Of a stretch of DNA of 64,000 nucleotides, positions 51,155-60,388 are shown piece after piece. The position numbers and the translations under genes were made by a program. The stretch's first letter is position 1. Every line of letters begins with the position of its first letter. Origin of the DNA: Neorhizobium sp. UBA3556. Its GTDB lineage: Bacteria; Pseudomonadota; Alphaproteobacteria; Rhizobiales; Rhizobiaceae. The notes under the pieces are model-generated. The model was given only the letters and a program-made list of their open reading frames with translations, ran no database searches and had not been told where the DNA came from. The stretch is from positions 1,054,001-1,118,000 of the forward strand of contig DFNX01000016.1 in the NCBI GenBank assembly GCA_002376235.1, given 5' to 3'.

Positions 51155-51183
51155 ATCCGCGAGCGGCACCACCGCTCGCGGAT
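51155..51183 (-). terminator. Terminator of the aldehyde dehydrogenase gene
   Basis: Stem ATCCGCGAGCGG (51155-51166) / CCGCTCGCGGAT (51172-51183), about 10 bp after the stop at 51192 on the minus strand. Confidence 0.65.
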
Positions 51184-51191
51184 AACAGGTT

Positions 51192-52616
51192 TCAATTCCC
51201 GTAACCGACGACACTTTTGATCTCGAGGAAATCGTGAATGCCCCAATCGGCATATTCGCGCCCGTTGCCGGATTGCTTGTAGCCGCCGAAGGAGGAGAAC
51301 AGATCCCAGTCGGGATAGTTGAGATAAACCGACCCTGCCCTTAAATGCGGCGCGATCTTCCGCGCATGCTCCGGCTTTCCCTGCACATAGGCGGCAAGCC
51401 CATAGGGCGTGTCATTGGCGATCTCGATCGCCTGCTCTTCGCTATCATAGGGCAGGATCGACAGAACCGGACCGAAGATTTCTTCCCGCGCGATCGTCAT
51501 GTCATTGGTGACGTTGCCGAACACGGTGGGGCGGATGTAATAGCCGCGATTGAGGTTTTCCGGCCGCCCCGGACCACCGGAAACCAGCGTTGCGCCTTCC
51601 GAAATCCCCGCCTCGATCAGCCGCTGGATCTTGTCGAACTGCACCTTGCTGACAACCGGGCCGAGATTGACGCCATCGGCTTGCGGGTCACCGGTGACAA
51701 GCTTCTCGGCAGCTTCCTTCGCGACCACCAGCGCCTCGTCATGCCGGTCACGCGGCACCAGCATACGCGTCGGCGCATCGCAGGACTGACCGGAATTGCC
51801 GAAGCACCCGGTCACGCCATCGGCGACGGCCTGTTTGAGATCGGCATCCGGCAGGATGATGTTGGCCGACTTGCCGCCAAGCTCCTGGGCTACTCGCTTC
51901 ACAGTATCCGCCGCCGTCTTTGCGACGATGATGCCGGCGCGCGTCGAGCCGGTAAACGATACCATGTCGACATCCGGATGGCCGGCCATCACCTGCCCGA
52001 CATCCGGCCCGGTACCGTTGACCATGTTGAACACGCCCTTCGGCACGCCGGCAGCTTCCATCACCTCGGCGAAGATGACACCGGAGATCGGCGCGATTTC
52101 GGAGGGTTTCAGCACCATCGTACAGCCCGTAGCAATCGCTGGCCCCACCTTGCAGGTAATCTGGTTGAGCGGCCAGTTCCACGGCGTGATCAGCGCCACG
52201 ACACCGATCGGCTCCTTGACGATCCGCGTCGTGCCGCGATCCTCGGTGAACTTGTAGCTTTCGAGTGCGGTGATCGTCGCGCTCAGATGACCATGGCCGG
52301 CGGCCACCTGGGAATCGCGGGCAAAAGCGATCGGAGCACCCATTTCCCGGCTGACAGCCTGGGCGATATCCTCGGCGCGCTTTTCATATTCCCAAAGAAT
52401 GCGCTTCAGGAGCGTAAGCCGCTCGGCCTGTGTCCATTTTGAGAAGGCGGGAAACGCAGCTTTGGCGGCCGCGACGGCCTTGTCTACATCCGCCTTGGAG
52501 CCGAGCGCGATTTGCGTGAAGGGCTCTTCCGTCGAGGGATCGATGACATCGAGTGCAACGGGGACCACCGGCTCCACCCATTCGCCATCGATGAAGAATT
52601 TAAGGTGATTGCTCAT
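51192..52616 (-). CDS. NAD(P)-dependent aldehyde dehydrogenase
   Basis: 474 aa, standard ALDH length. The catalytic Cys lies in NSGQSCDAPTRML. The general-base Glu is in VAQELGGKSANI, and the Rossmann/NAD site in TPWNWPLNQITCKVGPAIATGC and SFTGSTRAG. Residues around the Cys (QSCDAPTRM rather than QVCSAGTRV) place it in a subgroup of unassigned aldehyde dehydrogenases. Likely oxidises an aldehyde to its acid. No neighbour indicates the substrate. Confidence 0.92.
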   Translation of the reverse strand: MSNHLKFFIDGEWVEPVVPVALDVIDPSTEEPFTQIALGSKADVDKAVAAAKAAFPAFSKWTQAERLTLLKRILWEYEKRAEDIAQAVSREMGAPIAFARDSQVAAGHGHLSATITALESYKFTEDRGTTRIVKEPIGVVALITPWNWPLNQITCKVGPAIATGCTMVLKPSEIAPISGVIFAEVMEAAGVPKGVFNMVNGTGPDVGQVMAGHPDVDMVSFTGSTRAGIIVAKTAADTVKRVAQELGGKSANIILPDADLKQAVADGVTGCFGNSGQSCDAPTRMLVPRDRHDEALVVAKEAAEKLVTGDPQADGVNLGPVVSKVQFDKIQRLIEAGISEGATLVSGGPGRPENLNRGYYIRPTVFGNVTNDMTIAREEIFGPVLSILPYDSEEQAIEIANDTPYGLAAYVQGKPEHARKIAPHLRAGSVYLNYPDWDLFSSFGGYKQSGNGREYADWGIHDFLEIKSVVGYGN

Positions 52617-52704
52617 GCCGTCCTCCGGGCTTGCGCGCTATGATCAAGCCACTATCGGCCAAATCCAAGCGCTTCCGCAAGCCCGGAAGCAAGAGTTTGC
52701 AAGA

Positions 52705-53325
52705 TCAGGCCTGACCACCATAAGGCGCGAGAAAAGTCTTGATCGCCTCGATCTCGTTCGGTCGGATTTCATGGCCGCCGGCATGCCAGTTGAGCGTCAC
52801 CATATCGCCCTGGCGCTTGAAATAGTCGGCAAGCTCGAGCGTCATCGGCACCGGGCAGATCGGATCGCGCTCACCCGCGGTAATCAGCACATGCGCCCTG
52901 TCGGCCACTTTGCGCTCTGCCGGCTGGAACGGGATCAACGGATGCATCAGCACGCCCGCTTCGAACAGACCGGGTTTCTCGATCATGATATTGGCGAGAA
53001 TGTTCGCGCCATTGGAAAAGCCCAAGCCCAGTACCGTCGAGGATTCGTAACGTTCGCGGTTGGCAGTCACGAAATCGCTCATGCGGCCTGTCGCACGGGC
53101 AAGGTCATCGCAATCATAAACGCCTTCCGCCTTGCGACGGAAGAAGCGCGCCGCACCGTGTTCGGAAACGTCGCCGCGCGGCGAAACCACGGTCGCGCCG
53201 GGTAGAAGCCTTGAGGCAAAATCGAAGAACTGGTTTTCATCGCCGCCCGTGCCATGAAAGACGAACAGGATCGGCGATCCGGGCGCACCGGGGCGCACCC
53301 GATGCAGATAACTGTCGTAACCCAT
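52705..53325 (-). CDS. Alpha/beta hydrolase (phospholipase/carboxylesterase family, MhqD-like)
   Basis: 206 aa. Nucleophile Ser in GFSNGANI (about residue 103). Asp in ERDPICP and His in AGGHEIR complete the triad; the oxyanion motif is FHGTGGDE. Matches the MhqD-type carboxylesterases. It is downstream of a ring-cleaving dioxygenase on the same strand, as in the Bacillus mhq system that detoxifies quinones and catechols. A 22-nt hairpin (53347-53368) lies between the two genes. Confidence 0.85.
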   Translation of the reverse strand: MGYDSYLHRVRPGAPGSPILFVFHGTGGDENQFFDFASRLLPGATVVSPRGDVSEHGAARFFRRKAEGVYDCDDLARATGRMSDFVTANRERYESSTVLGLGFSNGANILANIMIEKPGLFEAGVLMHPLIPFQPAERKVADRAHVLITAGERDPICPVPMTLELADYFKRQGDMVTLNWHAGGHEIRPNEIEAIKTFLAPYGGQA

Positions 53326-53346
53326 TGAAATCTCCTGAATGACACA

Positions 53347-53368
53347 GGCAGGGCGATAACGCCCTGCC
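53347..53368 (-). terminator. Hairpin between the dioxygenase and hydrolase genes
   Basis: GGCAGGGCG / CGCCCTGCC with loop ATAA. There is no T-run after it on the minus strand, so it may only attenuate or protect the message. Confidence 0.4.
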
Positions 53369-53378
53369 CTAAATGACC

Positions 53379-54308
53379 TTAGGCAATCGGCTCAAGATGT
53401 TCTTCGAGCGACTTGCGCAGATGCTCATGCTGTGTCGGCAGCTTCAGTGCTTCGCCGAGATGCGCGGTATCCTCGTCGCGGTCGAATCCCGGCTCGTTGG
53501 TGGCGATCTCGAACAGAACGCCGCCCGGAGTACGGAAATAGATCGCCCAGAAATAATCGCGGTCGATAACGGGCGTGACCTGATAACCGGTATCCATCAG
53601 CGACTTCCTGACTTCGAGCTGCTTGGCGCGATTTTCGACCGCAAAGGCGATGTGATGCACGGAACCGGCACCGAGACGGGCGCTCGAAATATTCGGCATC
53701 GTCTCGACATCGATGAAATCGGCACCATTGCCGCCCGGAATGCCGAAGCGGATAACACCATCCTTCGCATCGACCTGCTCATAGCCCATGAACTTCAGAA
53801 GTTCGGCGGTCGAGCCTTCGTCGCGAAGACGCATCGAAGCCGAATGGAAACCGCGGATCGCCTCCTCGGCGCCGACACCATTGCCAATCCAGGGCGCACG
53901 ATTGTCGTCTTTCACCTCAACGAATGCGAAACCATCGCCATCCGGACCGGCAAAATGCAGGCGCTTTTCGCCAAAGGCCTCATCGGCCTTCAGGCCATCG
54001 GCCCCAGCCTTCGTCAACCGGTCCGTCCAGTAACCGAGCGAACCTTCCGGCACGGAGAATACTGTCGTACCGACCTCACCGGTGCCGGGACGGCCCTGCG
54101 CGATATGCGGGAACGGAAAATAGGTCATCACCGAACCGGGCGTACCGACTTCATCGCCGTAATAGAGATGATAGACATCCGGCGCATCGAAATTGACGGT
54201 CTTCTTCACCCGGCGCAGGCCGAGCGTGTCGGTAAAGAACTTGTTGTTGGCGGAAGCACTCGCGGCCATCGACGTGACGTGGTGCAGGCCTTTGATCTGG
54301 GTAAGCAT
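53379..54308 (-). CDS. Ring-cleaving (glyoxalase-fold) dioxygenase, MhqO-like
   Basis: 309 aa from ATG 54308 (AAGGGG upstream); the longer start at 54356 has no ribosome site. Two VOC modules: GLHHVTSMAASASANNKFFTDTLGLRRVKKTVNF near the N-terminus and AGSVHHIAFAVENRA in the second half. His residues and the Glu in GGVLFEIATNEPGF are the expected metal ligands. Related proteins open hydroquinone rings. Partner of the MhqD-like hydrolase. Confidence 0.88.
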   Translation of the reverse strand: MLTQIKGLHHVTSMAASASANNKFFTDTLGLRRVKKTVNFDAPDVYHLYYGDEVGTPGSVMTYFPFPHIAQGRPGTGEVGTTVFSVPEGSLGYWTDRLTKAGADGLKADEAFGEKRLHFAGPDGDGFAFVEVKDDNRAPWIGNGVGAEEAIRGFHSASMRLRDEGSTAELLKFMGYEQVDAKDGVIRFGIPGGNGADFIDVETMPNISSARLGAGSVHHIAFAVENRAKQLEVRKSLMDTGYQVTPVIDRDYFWAIYFRTPGGVLFEIATNEPGFDRDEDTAHLGEALKLPTQHEHLRKSLEEHLEPIA

Positions 54309-54454
54309 GTCAAACCCCTTGTCTCTATGGGGCCGCCCATGCGGCCCGCTGTTCATGGGGTGATATTTGGTCGATCAGGCCCGGATTGGATAGACGGACA
54401 CATCCGAACGGATTGTTCGAGAAACATTGACGAGAATTCGCCAACGTTCACTGA

Positions 54455-55147
54455 TCAGACATTTTCCGGCAGACGCCAGTCGATCGCATCCTTGCCGATC
54501 GATTGCAGATAGTCGTTCGTCTTGGAAAAGGGCCGCGACCCGAGAAAACCGTTATGGGCGGAGAGCGGCGAAGGATGCGCCGATTTCAGCACCAGGTGCC
54601 GCTCTTGATCGACGAACGCCGCCTTTTTCTGGGCGTAGGAGCCCCAGAGGATGAAGACGACGCCATCGCACTCATCGTTGACCGTGCGGATAACCGCATC
54701 GGTAAACTTCTCCCAGCCCTTGCCCTGATGCGCAGCCGCCTTGCCTTCTTCTACTGTCAGCACGCTGTTTAGAAGCAACACGCCCTGCTCGGCCCAGCTT
54801 TCGAGAAAGCCGTGTTTTGCCGGCGGAATATCAAGATCGGCCTGCATTTCCTTGTAGATATTGACGAGCGACGGTGGCGTTCTCACACCCGGTTGCACCG
54901 AGAAACAAAGGCCATGCGCTTGGCCTGCCCCATGATACGGGTCCTGTCCGAGGATCACGACCTTCACCTCGTCGAGCGGGGTAAGGTCGAGCGCACGGAA
55001 ATACTCGGAACCCTTTGGGAAGATTCGTTTTCCCGCCTGCTTTTCAGCGATGAGAAAACGTTTGAGATCAGTCATATAGGGATCCGCAAACTCGCCCTCC
55101 AGAGCGAATTTCCAGCTCTCTTCCAGCTTGATCTCACCTTCAGCCAT
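54455..55147 (-). CDS. ung: Uracil-DNA glycosylase Ung
   Basis: 230 aa family-1 enzyme removing uracil from DNA. The water-activating Asp69 is in GQDPYHGAGQAHGLCFSV, with the second motif HPSPLSAHNGFLGSRPF near the C-terminus. ATG 55147 is 8 nt from AAGGGG; ATG 55156 is too close to it. Separated from gloA by 12 bp, in the same direction. Confidence 0.97.
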   Translation of the reverse strand: MAEGEIKLEESWKFALEGEFADPYMTDLKRFLIAEKQAGKRIFPKGSEYFRALDLTPLDEVKVVILGQDPYHGAGQAHGLCFSVQPGVRTPPSLVNIYKEMQADLDIPPAKHGFLESWAEQGVLLLNSVLTVEEGKAAAHQGKGWEKFTDAVIRTVNDECDGVVFILWGSYAQKKAAFVDQERHLVLKSAHPSPLSAHNGFLGSRPFSKTNDYLQSIGKDAIDWRLPENV

Positions 55148-55159
55148 CGCATTCACCCC

Positions 55160-55555
55160 TTACTGAAACCTGCCACCACGCTGGATGACTTCCGTCTTGT
55201 AGCCATCCGGATCGGTCACGAAGAAGAACTTTGCGAACGGCTTGCCGTCATGCGGCATCTCCACGAGCTTGCCGACGGTAAGGCCGAGATCGGTGAAGCG
55301 CTTGTATTCGGCTTCGATATCCTCGACCGTCACCGCCAGATGGCCGTAACCGTTGCCGAGATCGTAAGCTTCTGTGCGCCCTGCATTGACGGTCAGTTCC
55401 AGCTCGAACCCGGTTTCCGGGTTCGAGAGATAGATCAGCGTGAACCCGTCGAAGGGCACGCGGCTTGCGACTTTCAGACCAAAGGCCTTGTCATAGAAAT
55501 CGACCGACCGCGCCTCTTCGAGCACGCGGATCATCGAATGGACCAGCTTGGCCAT
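55160..55555 (-). CDS. gloA: Lactoylglutathione lyase (glyoxalase I)
   Basis: 131 aa from ATG 55555 (AAGGAAG upstream). Single VOC module: MAKLVHSMIRVLEEARSVDFYDKAFGLKVASR; metal ligands are expected at His7, Glu in FELELT, His in YGHLAV and Glu in YKTEVI. Converts the methylglyoxal-glutathione adduct to S-lactoylglutathione. Between galE and ung. Confidence 0.9.
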   Translation of the reverse strand: MAKLVHSMIRVLEEARSVDFYDKAFGLKVASRVPFDGFTLIYLSNPETGFELELTVNAGRTEAYDLGNGYGHLAVTVEDIEAEYKRFTDLGLTVGKLVEMPHDGKPFAKFFFVTDPDGYKTEVIQRGGRFQ

Positions 55556-55567
55556 GAACAATCTTCC

Positions 55568-56557
55568 TTACTGCAATACGTGGTTCGAGCGGGAATGCCA
55601 GTCCCACGCGGACTTGATGATATCGTTGAGCGAATATTTCGGCTCCCAGCCCAGCACTTCGCGCGCCTTGTCGTTGTTGGCGACGAGCGAGGTGGAATCG
55701 CCCTCGCGACGGCCGACATATTCCACCGGGAAGGGCTTGCCGGAAACCTCCGAAATCGCGCCGAGCAACTCCTTCACGGTCGTTCCCGTGCCGGTGCCGA
55801 GGTTGAGTTCGACCATCTCGCCACCTGCAAGCAGGTAATCGACGGCGCGAACATGGGCGTCCGCAAGATCGAGAACGTGGATATAGTCGCGCACGCAGGT
55901 GCCGTCGCGGGTATCGTAATCGTCACCGAACACCTTGAAGCCCTGGCGGCGGCCGAGGGCGGCTTCGATGGCAAGCGGGATCGCATGGGTTTCCGGCGTA
56001 TGCCACTCCCCGATCCGGCCCTCGAAATCGGCGCCCGCGGCATTGAAGTAGCGCAGCATTACGGACTTCAGGTCCATATACTGGCCATAATCCTTCAGCG
56101 CCTGCTCGATGATGTATTTGGTGCGACCGTAAGGGTTGATCGGCGCCTGGCCATGGGTCTCGTCCATCGGCACCTGAACCGGCAGGCCATAGGTCGCGCA
56201 GGTTGAGGAGAAGACGAAAGCCTTCACGCCGGCCTTCATCGCCGCCGACATCAGCGTCAGCGCGCCGACCACATTATTGTCATAAAATCCGACCGGGTTC
56301 TTGACCGATTCACCCACCTCGATCAGCGCTGCAAAATGCAGAACCGCTTCCGGTTTGTGCTTGGCAAACACTTCATCAAGGCGGTCGTGGTCCCGAATAT
56401 CGCCCTCTTCGAGTTCACCCCACCGGACAAATTCCGCGTGTCCATTCGAGAGATTGTCGAAAACGACGGGCTCGTAACCTCTTTCAGCCAGTACCAGACA
56501 CGTATGGGAACCGATATAACCGGCACCGCCCACCACAAGCACTTTCTTCTTCGACAT
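55568..56557 (-). CDS. galE: UDP-glucose 4-epimerase GalE (ExoB-type)
   Basis: 329 aa extended short-chain dehydrogenase. NAD motif VVGGAGYIGSHT, catalytic Ser/Thr in FSSTCATYG and YGRTK (Tyr-x-x-x-Lys). The C-terminal block GEMVELNLGTGTGTTVKELL follows. Start ATG 56557 (MSKKKVLVV); the open frame extends to 56590. In rhizobia this enzyme (ExoB) supplies UDP-galactose for exopolysaccharide and lipopolysaccharide. Confidence 0.94.
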   Translation of the reverse strand: MSKKKVLVVGGAGYIGSHTCLVLAERGYEPVVFDNLSNGHAEFVRWGELEEGDIRDHDRLDEVFAKHKPEAVLHFAALIEVGESVKNPVGFYDNNVVGALTLMSAAMKAGVKAFVFSSTCATYGLPVQVPMDETHGQAPINPYGRTKYIIEQALKDYGQYMDLKSVMLRYFNAAGADFEGRIGEWHTPETHAIPLAIEAALGRRQGFKVFGDDYDTRDGTCVRDYIHVLDLADAHVRAVDYLLAGGEMVELNLGTGTGTTVKELLGAISEVSGKPFPVEYVGRREGDSTSLVANNDKAREVLGWEPKYSLNDIIKSAWDWHSRSNHVLQ

Positions 56558-56745
56558 CATGTCCTCAAAGGTTGTTGAAGCCGGCGGCAATATAGCTGGC
56601 CCCGTTCAAATGGGAAGGGCGCATGCTGCACATGCACAGCAGCTAAAAATTGCGGTGCGATCTTGTTCCGCCGAGTTGACTCTTTACATGAGGACGCGGC
56701 AAGCAAACTTGTCTATCCTGTTCAGGTTTTCGCCATAGGCCCTTC

Positions 56746-57102
56746 ATGCGTTACGTCTTTCTCTGTCTTGGCTGGTTCTTCGTCGCACTTGGCGTCATCG
56801 GCGCATTTCTGCCCGTCATGCCGACGACGCCTTTTCTGCTGCTGGCCGTCGCCTGTTTCGCGCGCTCGTCACCGAAACTGGAAGCATGGCTGATGGAGCA
56901 CAAGACGTTCGGCCCGCCGCTGAAAAACTGGCGCGAACGTGGCGCGATTTCGCGCCGGGCGAAAATCATGGCGATCTCGCTGATGGCGCTTAGTTATGCC
57001 GCTTTCTGGTTCGGCTCTCATCCATCGGGATGGCTGGCTGCACTTGTCGCAGCCTTCATGATCGGCCCGGCGATCTTCATGCTCACAAGGCCGAGTGCCT
57101 GA
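56746..57102 (+). CDS. YbaN/DUF454 family inner-membrane protein
   Basis: 118 aa with three to four membrane helices and the family block LGVIGAFLPVMPTTPFLLLAVACFARSSPKLEAWLMEH. The cytoplasmic segment is short (NWRERGAISRRAKIMAIS). Relatives are often iron-regulated next to hmu genes. It is convergent with hmuV. Function unknown. Confidence 0.85.
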   Translation: MRYVFLCLGWFFVALGVIGAFLPVMPTTPFLLLAVACFARSSPKLEAWLMEHKTFGPPLKNWRERGAISRRAKIMAISLMALSYAAFWFGSHPSGWLAALVAAFMIGPAIFMLTRPSA

Positions 57103-57105
57103 CGT

Positions 57106-57888
57106 CTATCGAGTTCTCGACTGCGGCAGGACATAGGGAATATGCGCCGCCGGCACGCGCCCAACGGCACCGGCGATACCATAGACGGAAGCGATCATAT
57201 CGTCGTTGACCGTCTCATGGCAGGCGCCTTCCGCCACCACCCGGCCGTGATGCAGCACGACGAGATGATCGGCAAACTCCGCCGCCAGATTGAGATCGTG
57301 CAGGATGGCAAGCACCATGCCGCCCGCCGCGGCAAAATCCCGCGCCGTTTCCAGTACCGAAATCTGATGGCCAAGATCGAGGCTTGCCGTCGGTTCGTCG
57401 AGGAAGAGAGCTCGCGGCACGCCGTCGACGACAGCCTGCGGCACCTGCGCCAAGGCGCGGGCAAACTGCACCCGCTGCTGCTCACCACCCGACATCGATG
57501 GATAGGGACGGCTCTCGAAGCCTCTCAGCCCCACGCGCGACAGTGCCTTGCGCGCCTCTTCGCTCGGGTTGAGCGCGCCATGCGCCACCGCCCCCATACG
57601 GGCAATCTCCAGTGCCGTGAACGGAAAAGCAAGCTGCGTCGCCTGCGGCAGCACCGCCCGGCGCTTTGCCAGATCGGCCGGCTGGCAGAGATCGACACTC
57701 GCTCCATAGTAGGAGACGACGCCGCTATCCGGCTTCATCTCCCCCGAAAGAACCTTCATCAGCGTCGACTTTCCGGCTCCGTTCGGGCCGATGACGACGG
57801 TGAACTGGCCGGGCTTCAGCTCGATCGAGATAGTGTCGATCAGCTTGCGACCGGAACGGCTGACGGTAACCTTGTCCGCGATGATCAT
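57106..57888 (-). CDS. hmuV: Heme ABC transporter ATP-binding protein HmuV
   Basis: 260 aa ATPase. Walker A VIGPNGAGKSTLMKVL, signature MSGGEQQRVQFARAL, Walker B ALFLDEPTASLDLGHQ and switch His in AILHDLNLAAEF. Overlaps hmuU by 4 nt. Provides energy for heme import through HmuU. Confidence 0.95.
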   Translation of the reverse strand: MIIADKVTVSRSGRKLIDTISIELKPGQFTVVIGPNGAGKSTLMKVLSGEMKPDSGVVSYYGASVDLCQPADLAKRRAVLPQATQLAFPFTALEIARMGAVAHGALNPSEEARKALSRVGLRGFESRPYPSMSGGEQQRVQFARALAQVPQAVVDGVPRALFLDEPTASLDLGHQISVLETARDFAAAGGMVLAILHDLNLAAEFADHLVVLHHGRVVAEGACHETVNDDMIASVYGIAGAVGRVPAAHIPYVLPQSRTR

Positions 57889-58970
57889 GGCAGGTCCCGT
57901 GAGCCGATGCCGTTCTTGCCGATCAGCAGGAACAGGAAGACAGGTGCGCCGAACAGCGCGGTCACCACACCGATCGGCAGTTCCATCGGCGCTGCGACCG
58001 TGCGGGATACCGCATCGGCGATCAAAAGCAACGCACCGCCCCCCAACGCCGAACCCGGCAGCAGAAAACGATGGGACGGCCCCATGGCAAGCCTCAGAAG
58101 ATGCGGCACGACGATACCGACGAAACCGATCGAACCCGCGACAGCGACGGTCGCACCACAGGCGGCAGCCACGGCAACGATGACGACCCGTTTCAGGCGT
58201 TGCACCGGAACGCCCATATGGAAGGCCGCGGCATCCCCGAGGATGAGCGCATCCAGCCCCTTGGAGACAAACGGAATGATCGCCATGACGAAAGCGATGA
58301 AGGGCAGGATCGAAAGAACGCGGCCATAGGTGGCCCCGCCCAGCGACCCGAGGCTCCAGAAGGTGATATCACGCAGCTGCCGATCGTCGGCAACCACGAT
58401 CAGCAGCCCCATAAGCGCGCCGGCAAGCGCGCCGATGGCAATCCCGCAAAGGATGAGTGCGGTGGTGGAAGTACGCCCATCGCGCGTCGCAATCGCGTAG
58501 AGAACCCATGTAACTATCAGGCCGCCGAAAAACGCCATCAGCGGTAGGAACTGGCTTCCGAGCAGCATTGCGATGGGAGCAAGCACGCCGCCGCCGAGCA
58601 CGATGGCAGTAACCGCGGCAAGCCCCGCGCCGGATGTCACACCGACAATGCCGGGATCGGCCAGCGGATTTCGAAACAGGCCTTGCATCATCGCGCCGGA
58701 GACGGCGAGCCCCGCACCGATCAGAAGTCCGAGAGCCGTGCGCGGCAGGCGCACCGCCTCGAGGATCACCCGCTCCTGCGTCGTCAGGCTGTCGCCATTG
58801 CCGGTGAGATAGGCAAACAGATCGCGCAGTCCCACGCCGGTTGGCCCGACATGCAGCGAGAGAAGGCAGGAGAAGACAAGCAGGACAGCCAGAAAAAAGA
58901 GCACAAGCACGCCCTGAGACGTCCTGTCTCCCTCACCTGTCCGGCGAAAAGGCATGGCGAGCGCTTTCAT
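57885..58970 (-). CDS. hmuU: Heme ABC transporter permease HmuU
   Basis: 361 aa FecCD-type permease with about ten helices. Motifs include RLPRTALGLLIGAGLAVSGAMMQGLFRNPLADPGIVGVTSGAGLAAV and GSIGFVGIVVPHLLRLAMG. Overlaps hmuT by 1-4 nt at the start. Confidence 0.95.
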   Translation of the reverse strand: MKALAMPFRRTGEGDRTSQGVLVLFFLAVLLVFSCLLSLHVGPTGVGLRDLFAYLTGNGDSLTTQERVILEAVRLPRTALGLLIGAGLAVSGAMMQGLFRNPLADPGIVGVTSGAGLAAVTAIVLGGGVLAPIAMLLGSQFLPLMAFFGGLIVTWVLYAIATRDGRTSTTALILCGIAIGALAGALMGLLIVVADDRQLRDITFWSLGSLGGATYGRVLSILPFIAFVMAIIPFVSKGLDALILGDAAAFHMGVPVQRLKRVVIVAVAAACGATVAVAGSIGFVGIVVPHLLRLAMGPSHRFLLPGSALGGGALLLIADAVSRTVAAPMELPIGVVTALFGAPVFLFLLIGKNGIGSRDLP

Positions 58971-59866
58971 CAGTTGATCTCGCCCGGATAGATCTTCGCG
59001 GCCAGTGCGCGCGCTGCTTCCGGCGTGCGCGGGCCGAAGCCGAGCAGCATCAGTCCGTCCATGGAAACCAGCGCCTTGTTGGCTGCAGCGGGCGTTGTCT
59101 GCATGGAAGGCAACGCAAACATCTCTTCCGGCGTGATCGAGTGATCGCCGCGCGACATGGAGAGAATTACATCCGGTGCTGCTGCAATGACCGCCTCGTC
59201 GGACATCGGCTTGTAACCGTTGATGGTTGGTGCCGCATTGACGCCACCTGCCATCTCGATGATCGCACCCGCTTCCGTATCCGCCCCACCAGCCATCAGA
59301 CGTCCATTGGATGTGGACAGAACGAACAGGACTTTTTTCTTCTGAAAGCCGTTCTTTTCGCTGATCTTGGCCACATCGGCAGCAACCACCTTGAGCCCGT
59401 CCTCGGTCTTCGTCGCCAGGGCCTCCGCCTTGTCCGGCAAGCCGACAGCCGCGCCGACGTCACGGATCTTCTGGCCGATCTTGCCGGCTTCCGGCGGTGT
59501 CGGGATGACGACCATCGGCACCTCGCTGGCTTTCAGAATTTCCAGCACCGGTGGCGGGCCGGAGCCTTCCTCCATCAAGATCAGGTCCGGCTTCTGACCG
59601 AGAATACCTTCGGCCGAAAGCTGGCGCATATAGCCCACATCCGGTTTGGAATTGGCGTCAGCGGGATAAAAGCTTGTCGAGTCGCGCGCCACGATACGAT
59701 CCTGTGCGCCGAGATCGTAAAGGATTTCGGTGATCGTGCCGCCGACCGAAACGATGCTCTTCGCTTCGGGATTGCCCTTGTCGGCCGCGAGCGCGCCACC
59801 GGCGCTTAAAGCCGAACCAACCAGAATGACCGCGAACAGACGTCCGAACCTGGAACAGGAAACCAT
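58970..59866 (-). CDS. hmuT: Heme ABC transporter substrate-binding protein HmuT
   Basis: 298 aa from ATG 59866 (MVSCSRFGRLFAVILVGSAL); the frame continues upstream over hemin-monooxygenase DNA and is not used. The signal peptide ends near residue 28 (GGALA). TroA-type domain with SIVSVGGTITEILYDLGAQDRIVARDSTS. The block LMEEGSGPPPVLEILKASEVPMVV is diagnostic. Binds heme in the periplasm. Confidence 0.94.
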   Translation of the reverse strand: MVSCSRFGRLFAVILVGSALSAGGALAADKGNPEAKSIVSVGGTITEILYDLGAQDRIVARDSTSFYPADANSKPDVGYMRQLSAEGILGQKPDLILMEEGSGPPPVLEILKASEVPMVVIPTPPEAGKIGQKIRDVGAAVGLPDKAEALATKTEDGLKVVAADVAKISEKNGFQKKKVLFVLSTSNGRLMAGGADTEAGAIIEMAGGVNAAPTINGYKPMSDEAVIAAAPDVILSMSRGDHSITPEEMFALPSMQTTPAAANKALVSMDGLMLLGFGPRTPEAARALAAKIYPGEIN

Positions 59867-59928
59867 GATGATCCACCCTTTGGCGTTGCCGCATATTTGA
59901 TCAAGAACAAGAGCGGGCAGCGCTGCAA

Positions 59929-59946
59929 AACTCAATAACTTGAGTT
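59929..59946. promoter_or_regulatory. Palindrome in the hmuT / heme monooxygenase intergenic region
   Basis: AACTCAA-TAAC-TTGAGTT, a perfect 7-bp inverted repeat, 63 bp upstream of hmuT and 86 bp upstream of the divergent monooxygenase gene. Position suits a shared iron-responsive operator. It does not match TGA-N9-TCA (RirA) closely. Confidence 0.4.
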
Positions 59947-60031
59947 GACTACGCAAGTTTTTTTGGCTTTTCAAGGGGAGAGCCGGCAGATAAGTTGACC
60001 GGCGAATGAAACTTAAGTGAGGGAAGTTTCC

Positions 60032-60379
60032 ATGTATATTGCAATGAACCGTTTTCGCGTCGTTCCGGGCTTCGAGGAAGCCTTCGAAGCGATCTGGCGC
60101 GATCGCCAGGGTCGCCTTGCGGAACTGCCGGGTTATATCGAATTCCACATGCTGAAAGGCCCGAAGGCCGAAGACCATTCGCTCTACGCATCCCACACGG
60201 TCTGGGAAACATTCGAGCATTTCAAGGCTTGGACGACGTCCGAACAGTTCCGCGCGGCGCATGCCAATGCCGGTAACAACCGTGGCAAGGTCGAATACCT
60301 CTCCGGCCCGCATTTCGAAGGTTTCGAAGTCATCATCCATGAAGACAAGAACGGCGTACGGGCCGCCGATGCGGCCTGA
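60032..60379 (+). CDS. Heme-degrading monooxygenase (IsdG/HmuQ-like)
   Basis: 115 aa from ATG 60032 (GAGGGAAG upstream). ABM fold: MYIAMNRFRVVPGFEEAFEAIWRDRQGRL, YIEFHMLKG and SHTVWETFEHFKAWTTSEQF, with the conserved Asn7 and Trp expected in the IsdG family. Probably opens imported heme to release iron. Divergent from hmuTUV, followed by hutX after 9 bp. Confidence 0.9.
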   Translation: MYIAMNRFRVVPGFEEAFEAIWRDRQGRLAELPGYIEFHMLKGPKAEDHSLYASHTVWETFEHFKAWTTSEQFRAAHANAGNNRGKVEYLSGPHFEGFEVIIHEDKNGVRAADAA

Positions 60380-60388
60380 GGATCACTC

